This document shows positions 25,447-32,827 of a DNA stretch of 64,000 nucleotides, in pieces. The position numbers were made by a program, and so were the translations under genes. The notes under the pieces were generated by a model, which did not search any database, was not told the DNA's origin, and was given only the letters and a program-made list of their open reading frames with translations. Each line of letters begins with the position of its first letter. Positions within the stretch are counted from its first letter, which is position 1. The DNA comes from Acidobacteriota bacterium (GTDB taxonomy: Bacteria; Acidobacteriota; Holophagae; Acanthopleuribacterales; Acanthopleuribacteraceae), in NCBI GenBank assembly GCA_020439745.1, contig JAGQSC010000025.1, forward strand, positions 186,001 through 250,000, in the 5' to 3' direction.

Positions 25447-26676
25447 ATGAGATATGCCTGGGTTATCTTGCTTATGATCGTGGGCTGCGTCACCAAAAAG
25501 GCACCGGACCTGCAACACCAAAGTACAACCTTGGTACCTTTGGGATCTTGGCCGGCTTTGACGGATAACGGCGATCTCGGTCATTTGAAACTGGCTATTG
25601 ATCGCCAACTGGATTGGTTTGAGACGATCGATGACGATCGTGTATGGAATTTCGAGGGCCGTGCCTATGGGGCGGAAGATATGCGGGACAGTCTGCTCAT
25701 TTTTCAAGCACATTTCGACAAGGTCGGCGGTCAAAATGTGCGTCAATTCCTGCAACGAGATTTTCATCTATTTCAAATGACGGTTGGTGCTACAGGTGAT
25801 GTGTTGATGACGGGGTACCATGCACCCGTCTACTCGGGAAGCCTTGTGCCAGATGACCATTTCCGTTTCCCGCTGTACCGCATGCCCGACGACGTATTGA
25901 CCATAGAAACAGAGGCATTTGCGCCGGAGATTTTGCGCAAAGGTGATCGACTCGTGAGGGGCGTGGTTTACAGCCGACTCGAAGGAAATCGGGTACTGCC
26001 CTATTTTTCGCGCACGGACATCGACCGGGATGGTGCTCTAGAAGGGCGAAACCTGGAGTTGGTCTACCTGGGTGCCTATGTCGATGCCTTCTTGTTTCAT
26101 GTACAGGGGGGTGGGTTTGTGGCACTCCCTGATGGAAGGTTCATCAAACTGAACTACGCTGGGAAAAACGGTTGGCCCTATCGGTCCATAGGTCGCGTGC
26201 TGGTAGAAGAAGGCAAGGTGCCTCAGGAAGAGATTTCCGTACCGGCCATCAAGCAATATTTTCAAGCGCACCCGGAGGAGGAAATGCGGGTGTGTTTCGT
26301 AAATCAAAGTTATGTCTTTTATCAATGGGACGGGTTGATACATGAAAACATCGAATTGGATCACTATCCCCATGGTGTGTTGGGTTTTCCGGTTACGCCC
26401 CGGCGATCGATTGCTACAGACAAACGTCTGTTCCCAGGTGGTGCATTGGCGTGGATCAGTGGCTGTCAGCGTACGGCGGAGGGTGACTGCAAGCCAATCA
26501 GCGGATTTGTGTTGGACCAGGACACAGGCGGTGCCATTGAAGGCGCGCACATTGACTTGTTTATGGGCGCAGGGGACGAGCCAGAGGAAAATGCCGGGCT
26601 GATGATGGACCCGCATGCGTTTGTCTACTTCTTGGTGGCAACCGATGAGGCACTAGCCAGGTGGCGGTCCCAATGA
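25447..26676 (+). CDS. mltA: membrane-bound lytic murein transglycosylase A (lipoprotein)
   Basis: 409 residues from the ATG at 25447 (GGAG upstream). Lipoprotein signal MRYAWVILLMIVGC with the lipobox Cys at 14, so it is anchored in the envelope. The MltA domain shows MTGYHAPVYSGSL, FSRTDIDRDGALEGRNLELV, LGAYVDAFLFHVQGGGFVAL, and the C-terminal 3D domain with D-x-D motifs, including the catalytic Asp in DTGGAIEGAHIDLFMG. It cuts peptidoglycan between MurNAc and GlcNAc forming anhydro-MurNAc ends. The last bases overlap the next gene as ATGA. Confidence 0.95.
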   Translation: MRYAWVILLMIVGCVTKKAPDLQHQSTTLVPLGSWPALTDNGDLGHLKLAIDRQLDWFETIDDDRVWNFEGRAYGAEDMRDSLLIFQAHFDKVGGQNVRQFLQRDFHLFQMTVGATGDVLMTGYHAPVYSGSLVPDDHFRFPLYRMPDDVLTIETEAFAPEILRKGDRLVRGVVYSRLEGNRVLPYFSRTDIDRDGALEGRNLELVYLGAYVDAFLFHVQGGGFVALPDGRFIKLNYAGKNGWPYRSIGRVLVEEGKVPQEEISVPAIKQYFQAHPEEEMRVCFVNQSYVFYQWDGLIHENIELDHYPHGVLGFPVTPRRSIATDKRLFPGGALAWISGCQRTAEGDCKPISGFVLDQDTGGAIEGAHIDLFMGAGDEPEENAGLMMDPHAFVYFLVATDEALARWRSQ

Positions 26677-26969
26677 TTCTGGAACAAGTCGTTTACCGGA
26701 TCAAACCGTCCTGCCGTTCGGCGTTTCACGTTCACCACAACCAGGTTGTCGAGGCGCTGGCAGGATTGCCGGGGTTCGTGAGTCTCACGCTTTGGACAGA
26801 GACGAAGGATCCCGACGTCCGAGCCGATCATGTGGTTTGGGATGATGAAGAGAGTGCGATGGCAGCCCATCAAGTGTTTTCTGAATTAGCGGGTGCGCAA
26901 GAGATGATGAAGGCGGTAGACACCGTATTCCACAGTGCCCACTTCAGGGAATTACTGAGTTCTGAGTAG
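26673..26969 (+). CDS. small ABM-like (antibiotic biosynthesis monooxygenase fold) protein
   Basis: 98 residues from the ATG at 26673, whose ATGA overlaps the mltA stop, showing translational coupling. The sequence VVYRIKPSCRSAFHVHHNQV, LAGLPGFVSLTLWTETKD and DHVVWDDEESAMAAHQVFSE has the pattern of a dimeric alpha/beta-barrel (ABM/DUF4286-like) domain. These are small monooxygenases or heme/quinone-binding proteins; no function is assigned here. The 3' end overlaps the convergent PycTM-like gene by 18 bases. Confidence 0.68.
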   Translation: MILEQVVYRIKPSCRSAFHVHHNQVVEALAGLPGFVSLTLWTETKDPDVRADHVVWDDEESAMAAHQVFSELAGAQEMMKAVDTVFHSAHFRELLSSE

Positions 26970-27488
26970 CTCGTTGGTCAACAACACCCCGCCAGACGAA
27001 AGAAACCCGATAATGAAGCTCAAGTAGGCAAGCCGTACGAAGCGGTATTTTTTGCGGGCGAGAAAGACGCCAAGTTGATAGACCTCTTTCACCTGGGCGC
27101 GATAAGCTTCGCTGGGGTCATTGAGCAATTTCTCAAACGCTCGTTCGTAGTCTTCGTAAGCCATGCCGGCGAAATCGCCGAAGAACAAAATGTTAAAACG
27201 CGGCAAATCTACATCCTGTGATTTGCGTTTTCGAATGGTAAATGGCAAATGGGGCATGACTGCGTAGGTCGCCAATACAATGGTCGCAAGGCAAAACGTC
27301 ATCAGTACGATGGCGGTCCATCTGAGTACCGGATCCGAGATGTAACGCAGGGATAGCGTGATCACCACGCTCGCCATGGTCAGCAAGATGTTTGCTTTGA
27401 CGTCGGCCATGGAACTGAGCTGCATGTGGTGCATGCGCGTTTGACGTAGCAGGTGATCGAAATGGGAACCAGGTTGTTTGACTTCCAT
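26952..27488 (-). CDS. orphan PycTM/DUF5706-like membrane protein
   Basis: 178 residues from the ATG at 27488; a TTG at 27527 would extend it by 13 residues. The N-terminal segment MHHMQLSSMADVKANILLTM followed by a hydrophobic helix is characteristic of DUF5706, the transmembrane effector domain (PycTM) of Pycsar anti-phage systems. Two hydrophobic helices follow each other (about 35-55 and 58-80), with another near the C-terminus (LAYLSFIIGFLSSGGVLL) and a cytoplasmic helical part between them. In Pycsar, PycTM disrupts the membrane after sensing a cyclic pyrimidine nucleotide. No cyclase gene is seen nearby, so here it may have a different or unlinked partner. Confidence 0.78.
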   Translation of the reverse strand: MEVKQPGSHFDHLLRQTRMHHMQLSSMADVKANILLTMASVVITLSLRYISDPVLRWTAIVLMTFCLATIVLATYAVMPHLPFTIRKRKSQDVDLPRFNILFFGDFAGMAYEDYERAFEKLLNDPSEAYRAQVKEVYQLGVFLARKKYRFVRLAYLSFIIGFLSSGGVLLTNELLRTQ

Positions 27489-27533
27489 GTGTCTTTCATC
27501 ATGGTCAGATTGCAGTGCAGCTGTCAAGCAAGC

Positions 27534-27567
27534 AAAAAAAAGGCCCCGAGCAACACGCTCGGGGCTT
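27534..27567 (-). terminator. rho-independent terminator for the propeller gene
   Basis: On the minus strand GCCCCGAGC-gtgtt-GCTCGGGGC (27565-27543), a 9-bp GC-rich stem, then a T-run of eight (A-run 27534-27541 on the plus strand). It lies 22 bases after the stop at 27589. Confidence 0.9.
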
Positions 27568-27588
27568 GGTGGTGGGAGAGACGAACGC

Positions 27589-28668
27589 TTAAAGTGAGGA
27601 TTCGTTGGTGGTGGTGGCCAGAAATTGGGAAAGATCGTTCAGTGGAACACGTGCGACACCTGCCTCCCCGACCTTGTCATCCCAATAGAGGGTGTATGCG
27701 TGGGTATCCGTCAGTTTCACGACACGTTCAATCATGGACTTGCTCCACCCTAAGTCGACGGCTTTGCCTTGCTCGTCAAAGACACGATATTCGTATCGTT
27801 GATCGCCTCCTGTCCAAAGGGCCACGACCAGATGCTTCTCATCGGGTCCTAGAAACATGTCCTTCACCAAGGGGAAATGTTCGGGATAGAAGGGGTACAG
27901 ATTGGCCTGAGCCAATCTCGCGTCTTTACGAAATTCCTTTTCGTATTTTGCATAGGCGGCCTCGCCCCATGCCTTGTCAAAAGGGATGACTCTCTTTTCA
28001 AGTTCGATGGTGCTAAGCACTTTTTTTGTGGCTGCGTCATAGATTTTGATGATGTTGGAACCGGATCCGCACACATAGACACGCGAACCTTCAGCGTTAG
28101 TAAACACATAGCCTTTATCCGGAGCAGGGTTGTGAGGCGTGCCGATGAAACGCTCGCCTGGCTTTACATCGCGCTTGGTGTACAGGTCTTGACGCCATTC
28201 GTCGAGTTTTGTTTTGTTCAACATGCTTTCTGAGGCTATTGACACGGTGTAGGTTCGATAAGGCGATCCGAATTTCTTGTCCACCACCAGCCAGCCGTTC
28301 ACGAGTCTATCCAGATTTCCGCCCTTGCTCGGAGGATTGATGGTTTTTAGATGCTTCCCGTCCATGGTGAAAAGGTGGATACCATTGAATTCGTGAACGA
28401 CGAGTTGATCTTTGTGAAATGCGATGCGGTAGGCGAGAGGGAACTTTCCAGATCCAGATGCCAATCCAGCCATGGCTTGAACAAAACCCAGGTCCTCATG
28501 ATAGTGAAGGATTCTTCGTTCTCCCGCGATATCCAATAGGAAAATGTCGCCATCGGGATGAATGGCAACCTGTTGTGCGGTAAGCGGAGACGGTATGCCG
28601 CTAGCCTCGGTCGTCCAAATTTTTTCGTCGGCGCCGGCCGAAAACATGAGAATCAATAATAGATACAA
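27589..28668 (-). CDS. exported beta-propeller-like protein (6-bladed/NHL type)
   Basis: 359 residues if the start is the TTG at 28668, which has GGGAGG 7 bases upstream and opens a good signal peptide (LYLLLILMFSAGADEK). A longer frame to 28806 would overlap the divergent synthetase gene and place the signal inside the protein. Blade-like units such as QVAIHPDGDIFLLDIAGERR, LYRIAFHKDQ-type strands and SRVYVCGSGSNIIKIYDAAT indicate a propeller, and no catalytic motif is seen. It resembles acidobacterial exported NHL proteins. Its own terminator follows. Confidence 0.75.
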   Translation of the reverse strand: MYLLLILMFSAGADEKIWTTEASGIPSPLTAQQVAIHPDGDIFLLDIAGERRILHYHEDLGFVQAMAGLASGSGKFPLAYRIAFHKDQLVVHEFNGIHLFTMDGKHLKTINPPSKGGNLDRLVNGWLVVDKKFGSPYRTYTVSIASESMLNKTKLDEWRQDLYTKRDVKPGERFIGTPHNPAPDKGYVFTNAEGSRVYVCGSGSNIIKIYDAATKKVLSTIELEKRVIPFDKAWGEAAYAKYEKEFRKDARLAQANLYPFYPEHFPLVKDMFLGPDEKHLVVALWTGGDQRYEYRVFDEQGKAVDLGWSKSMIERVVKLTDTHAYTLYWDDKVGEAGVARVPLNDLSQFLATTTNESSL

Positions 28669-28773
28669 TGCAATACCTCCCGATATGTCCCGGACACGCC
28701 GGTCGATTCCCACGGGAGCAAGGTTGGTGCCAAACGTTGACAAGCCATCCTGTACCACGCAAGATGAGCAACC

Positions 28774-29733
28774 ATGGAGCTTAGCCGTTACCGCCACTTC
28801 GCCCAAATGTTAAGCCAAGCTGGGCCCCGTGGACGATATGCGCCCAGTCCCACAGGTCAGCTGCATATGGGGAACCTGCGGACGGCGCTACTCGCTTGGC
28901 TTTTCAGTAGGTTGCTGGAGGGCAAGTTCATTCTTCGCATGGAAGATTTGGACAAGCCCAGGGAAAAACCCGGATCAGCAGCCTCAATCTTGTCCGACTT
29001 AAAGTGGCTAGGTCTTGACTGGGACGAGGGTCCTGATGTGGGCGGGCCTTGTGAACCCTATACTCAGAGTGAACGGGTCGAGCTTTACCATGCCGTATTG
29101 ACGTACCTGATTGAACGGGACCTAGTGTTTGCCTGTGTCTGTTCCAGGCGTGAAGTCGCCGAGTCTGCAAGTGCCCCGCACGGTGTCACACCGATCTATC
29201 CGGGCACCTGCCGAAAGGATCCCACCAGGGTCAAACCTGGCTCTGCGCACGCCTTGCGCTTGAAAGTGGATGGCATCGATTTAGCGCCAATAATGGATCC
29301 GCTCATGGGTGAACTCAATACGGATATCGAGGAACAGTGTGGCGACTTCATCATCTATCGCTCCGACGGTGTCTTTTCGTATCAGTTCGCGGTGGCCGTG
29401 GATGACGCCCTGATGGGCGTGAACCATGTGGTGCGCGGTGCCGACTTGATGTCTTCAGCCTCCCGCCAAGCGGCGCTGATTACTTTGTTGAATCTTCCTG
29501 TACCGCAGTACGTGCACGTGCCGCTTATGATGGATGGGTTGGGGCAGCGCATGTCCAAGCGTGATGGCTCGTGTTCATTGGCTCAAAAAGAGGATCGCCA
29601 ACCAGAGAGAGTGGTTGGCGAGTTGGCTTGGAGTTGTGGCTTGGTGGATCGAGCCGAGCCCATCAGCCTTATGGAACTCCTATCTGATTTGAATGTTGAA
29701 AGCCTGCAACGGCGTCTGAAAGTACAGCTGTAA
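28774..29733 (+). CDS. gluQ: glutamyl-Q tRNA(Asp) synthetase
   Basis: 319 residues, about 300 being usual. It activates glutamate and attaches it to the queuosine base of tRNA(Asp), a modification step. Class I motifs are HMGN in RGRYAPSPTGQLHMGNLRTA (HIGH) and RMSKRD (KMSKS). The zinc site C-x-C ... Y-x3-C is present: ACVCSRRE and YPGTCRK. The anticodon-binding domain of GluRS is missing, which separates it from GltX. An in-frame ATG at 28807 is possible, but the first ATG is kept. Its stop directly abuts that of the convergent small gene at 29734. Confidence 0.93.
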   Translation: MELSRYRHFAQMLSQAGPRGRYAPSPTGQLHMGNLRTALLAWLFSRLLEGKFILRMEDLDKPREKPGSAASILSDLKWLGLDWDEGPDVGGPCEPYTQSERVELYHAVLTYLIERDLVFACVCSRREVAESASAPHGVTPIYPGTCRKDPTRVKPGSAHALRLKVDGIDLAPIMDPLMGELNTDIEEQCGDFIIYRSDGVFSYQFAVAVDDALMGVNHVVRGADLMSSASRQAALITLLNLPVPQYVHVPLMMDGLGQRMSKRDGSCSLAQKEDRQPERVVGELAWSCGLVDRAEPISLMELLSDLNVESLQRRLKVQL

Positions 29734-30033
29734 TTACACCCAAATGTGTTGGGGTGTTACGGCGCATTCATCTTTGAGCCTTGCTTTCATCTTGAAGAGC
29801 GAATCTGCCAACGTCACGGCTTCTTCCACCGTAAAGTCCGGAGCGTCAATTCGCTGCATCATGCGTTTCACGTCGAACCACATGTCTCCGGGCATATTGT
29901 GTTGCCAGATTTGAGTCAGTTCGTGCTTGCGGATAGCTACCATGCGGGAAACGATGTCTCCAGCCCCTAATGCCAATCCGCGCAGTGCACTATTCAGCTT
30001 TTCTATTCCGTCTTGATAATCCTTCAGTTCCAT
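29734..30033 (-). CDS. small cytosolic hypothetical protein
   Basis: 99 residues, mostly helical (MELKDYQDGIEKLNSALRGL, EEAVTLADSLFKMKARLKDE), no signal peptide. GGGGG lies 6 bases upstream of the ATG. No family is recognised. It is tail to tail with the glutamyl-Q synthetase, without a spacer, and 52 bases downstream of the TPR::FG-GAP fusion gene on the same strand. Confidence 0.65.
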   Translation of the reverse strand: MELKDYQDGIEKLNSALRGLALGAGDIVSRMVAIRKHELTQIWQHNMPGDMWFDVKRMMQRIDAPDFTVEEAVTLADSLFKMKARLKDECAVTPQHIWV

Positions 30034-30085
30034 TCCGAACCCCCGTGTTCACATATACGCATAACGCCAGCGTTCGGTTTGAGGT

Positions 30086-32698
30086 TTAGTCGGATTTGTT
30101 CCCTTGTGTGGACTGTTTTTCCTCAATTTTGATATTCGAGTTGATCGAGATGTCATCTCGGACCGTTTGGGTAGTGCCAGATGGCCATTTCACGGTGATC
30201 TGATGGACCTTAGTGGCATTGCCGAGTCCAAAATAGAGTGGCGCGAGCGACTGGCTCAAGTAGCCAGACTTGCCGTCGTAGAATTGGGTCATGCGACCCG
30301 TATCGGTGGCAACTTCCACCCAGGCACCCAGACCGTCGCGATTTGACTTCGTTCCTTGAAGGGTCACTTCCAAGTACTTGATAGGTTTCTTTTGTGCCAA
30401 GTTGTTGATCAGGACACGCGGTTCCGCATTGAATTCGCCCGTGATGATATCCAGGTCACCGTCGCGGTCAAGGTCAAACAAAACTGACGTTCTTGACCCT
30501 AATGTGCCCCAAACAACATTGGTGCCTTGTGGCCGGTCGGTCTGCTTGCAGATGGAGTGGCCGGATTCTGCAGCGTTACTGCAGTTCACGGCAAACCAGG
30601 GCTTGATGGTCTTGGGCCTCGGCTCGACTTCGGTGGCGAATTCAGCATCGACAAAACCCGACTTACCCGTGTTCAGGTAAACCTTGTTTATGCCATACCG
30701 CCACGGGAAATTCATGCTTGCCGCGACGAAGATGTCAGCAAAGCCGTCCGCGTTGAGGTCACCTACACTTAAACCCCATGGCCAGTAATTCTCAACACCC
30801 AAGGCGTCTGATCGCTCGGTTAAGGGAAGCTTCCCCTCGTTTTGATAAAAGGCGTTACCAAAAACGTTATTCGACCCGCCTTGCAGGAACTCGTCCGACC
30901 ATTGCATGTCGGATTTCAGTGTCTCGGATTCTGGGCCTACTTTAACACTCATATCTGAGTGCATATCGGTCAGGTAGAGTTCCAAAGCACCGTCATTGTC
31001 GAAATCAAAAAATTTGGCGCCCATAGTGCCCCACGGTGTTTTGGGGAAGTATTGGGAAGTTACTTCCTTAAATTTGCCTTTTTCGTTCAAGTAGAAATGA
31101 TCATCACCCTGCATGTTCAACACATATAAATCGGGGAAGCGGTCGCCATTGAGGTCTGTGATGATGGCGTCACCGGTCCAACTGGTATCGGCTAGACCCG
31201 CATCGCGATTTGCATTGACAAACGTTTTGTTACCTTGGTTGCGATAGAGGGTGCTAACTTCCGTGCGTTCAGGATGAAGGTGGCCTGCAAAGGCGTCCTT
31301 CCGACCTTGGTAATTACCGGACCTAAGTTTTTCATCAAGCGTGTAGGAACCGACATGTGTGATATACAGGTCCAGATTCCCATCGTTGTCATAGTCGAAG
31401 AACACCGCGCCAGAACCATGGTAGCCACCTTCAAGACCTGACGTGGCGGTGATGTCTTTGAACTGTCCTTTACCGATGTTTTCGTAAAGATGACTGCCGT
31501 CGCGTACGGTGGTGATCACCAGGTCTGGATCACCATCGCGATCGACGTCTCCAAATGCCGAGGCGACGCTGATCACGTCTTTCAATGCATAGCCTGCCGT
31601 GTCTTCCATCAACTCAAAGCGACCAGAACCCAGGTTACGCCATAGTTCGTTCTCTCCAACCTGAGTCGTGAAAAACACATCTGAATAACCGTCACCGTCC
31701 ACATCCGCTATAGAAATGCTGTTGCCATGATCGTAGTGAACCGGACGCCAATGGCGTGCGGAGTCCTCCGTGCATCGATGCTGGAACGTGATGCCGCTTT
31801 CCAAGAGTCGGTCTTCAAAGGCAAAATCGACCGTGTATTTAAGCTGGTTCAGCTGCTTGAGCTGTGCCTGTTTGCGCTCCGTCAAAAGAGCCTGCACTTG
31901 ATCTTCAACATGACGACCTTCCGAATCGTGAATCAGACAACATACGCAATAGGCATAGGGCTCTCGAGGCGAGGCGTTGACGATGAGAAGAGCAATGGGC
32001 AAGGGTCTCGATGGGTCGCAGAAATTGGGGTCGAGACCACATGCGATGCCCAACATCTCTTCTGCGCCATAGTGGTCGCCCAACGCCTTCATGGCCATAG
32101 ACTGGCCGTAATAGGCAAACGGGTAATCGTTTTTGAGCCACAGCGCACGTCGAAAATCGGCACGTGCTTGCGAGAACCGTTTGTTTTGGAAATGGATCCA
32201 ACCACGCAATGCGTAACCCTCGGCATGGTGCAGCGTCAATTGGAACAAATCCTCCAGCGACTGCAACGCATCTGCTCCCTGTTCCGCTTGAAAATAGGCG
32301 ATCGCTTTCATAAAGCGACTCGGTTGATCTTGGGGGCGTTGGGCGATGACTTTGTCAAAATCGGCCACCGCATGTGTGGGATCTCCCAGATCCAGGCGCA
32401 GTGTTCCGCGCTGGAACAAGGCCATAACCGCAGCTGGATTGAGTTGTATGGCCGTGTCGAAGTCTGCCATCGCATCTTCTGCGAGATTGAGTTCACGACG
32501 AAGCATGCCGCGCAACACGTACAGCCTTGGGTTTGCTGGGTGGGCGGCAATTGCCTGAGTATAAAGCTCAAGCGCTTCGCTTCTCTTCCCCTGTTCGTGT
32601 AGTTTCAAAGCCTGTTGGACGATTTCAGTGCTTTCTTGTGCCCAGCAGATTGTGCCGATTGCCAGAAAAAATATGAGCCTCATGCCTCTAATCATCAT
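30086..32698 (-). CDS. secreted fusion of TPR domain and FG-GAP/ASPIC-UnbV (CRTAC1-like) propeller
   Basis: About 870 residues from the ATG at 32698 (GGGGG upstream). Signal peptide MIRGMRLIFFLAIGTICWAQ. Residues about 25-240 form six or so TPRs (LYVLRGMLRRELNLAEDAMA, MALFQRGTLRLDLGDPTHAV, GYALRGWIHFQNKRFSQARA). From about 320 on, FG-GAP/VCBS repeats carry calcium loops D-x-D-x-D-G: ADVDGDGYSDVFF, GDVDRDGDPDLVI, FDYDNDGNLDLYI, TDLNGDRFPDLYV, FDLDRDGDLDIIT. The end is an ASPIC/UnbV domain (YLSQSLAPLYFGLGNATKVH, ITVKWPSGTTQTVRD). It fuses in one chain the two domain types that alternate as separate genes at 39256-47918. It is probably exported and binds Ca2+; its target is unknown. It is divergent from the sulfatase gene. 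Confidence 0.9.
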   Translation of the reverse strand: MMIRGMRLIFFLAIGTICWAQESTEIVQQALKLHEQGKRSEALELYTQAIAAHPANPRLYVLRGMLRRELNLAEDAMADFDTAIQLNPAAVMALFQRGTLRLDLGDPTHAVADFDKVIAQRPQDQPSRFMKAIAYFQAEQGADALQSLEDLFQLTLHHAEGYALRGWIHFQNKRFSQARADFRRALWLKNDYPFAYYGQSMAMKALGDHYGAEEMLGIACGLDPNFCDPSRPLPIALLIVNASPREPYAYCVCCLIHDSEGRHVEDQVQALLTERKQAQLKQLNQLKYTVDFAFEDRLLESGITFQHRCTEDSARHWRPVHYDHGNSISIADVDGDGYSDVFFTTQVGENELWRNLGSGRFELMEDTAGYALKDVISVASAFGDVDRDGDPDLVITTVRDGSHLYENIGKGQFKDITATSGLEGGYHGSGAVFFDYDNDGNLDLYITHVGSYTLDEKLRSGNYQGRKDAFAGHLHPERTEVSTLYRNQGNKTFVNANRDAGLADTSWTGDAIITDLNGDRFPDLYVLNMQGDDHFYLNEKGKFKEVTSQYFPKTPWGTMGAKFFDFDNDGALELYLTDMHSDMSVKVGPESETLKSDMQWSDEFLQGGSNNVFGNAFYQNEGKLPLTERSDALGVENYWPWGLSVGDLNADGFADIFVAASMNFPWRYGINKVYLNTGKSGFVDAEFATEVEPRPKTIKPWFAVNCSNAAESGHSICKQTDRPQGTNVVWGTLGSRTSVLFDLDRDGDLDIITGEFNAEPRVLINNLAQKKPIKYLEVTLQGTKSNRDGLGAWVEVATDTGRMTQFYDGKSGYLSQSLAPLYFGLGNATKVHQITVKWPSGTTQTVRDDISINSNIKIEEKQSTQGNKSD

Positions 32699-32827
32699 CG
32701 CTGCCCCCAATTTTTTAACCTAAGATATCACCCGTTACGTACATACTGTGGTTGCACGTTCTAAGTTGCGAGCGATGCGTCGTGCATTGTAGACGTTTGA
32801 CGGCTGTGAATAAAGGTGGTTGAGAAA

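Noticed and set aside
26952-27488. A complete Pycsar defence locus
   Set aside because: No nucleotide cyclase or second defence gene is seen within the window; only an effector-like membrane protein can be supported.
31727-32602. 291-codon frame antisense to the TPR::FG-GAP fusion gene
   Set aside because: Long only because of the repeat-rich opposite strand; no start signal, no domain, and Cys/Arg-rich shadow composition.
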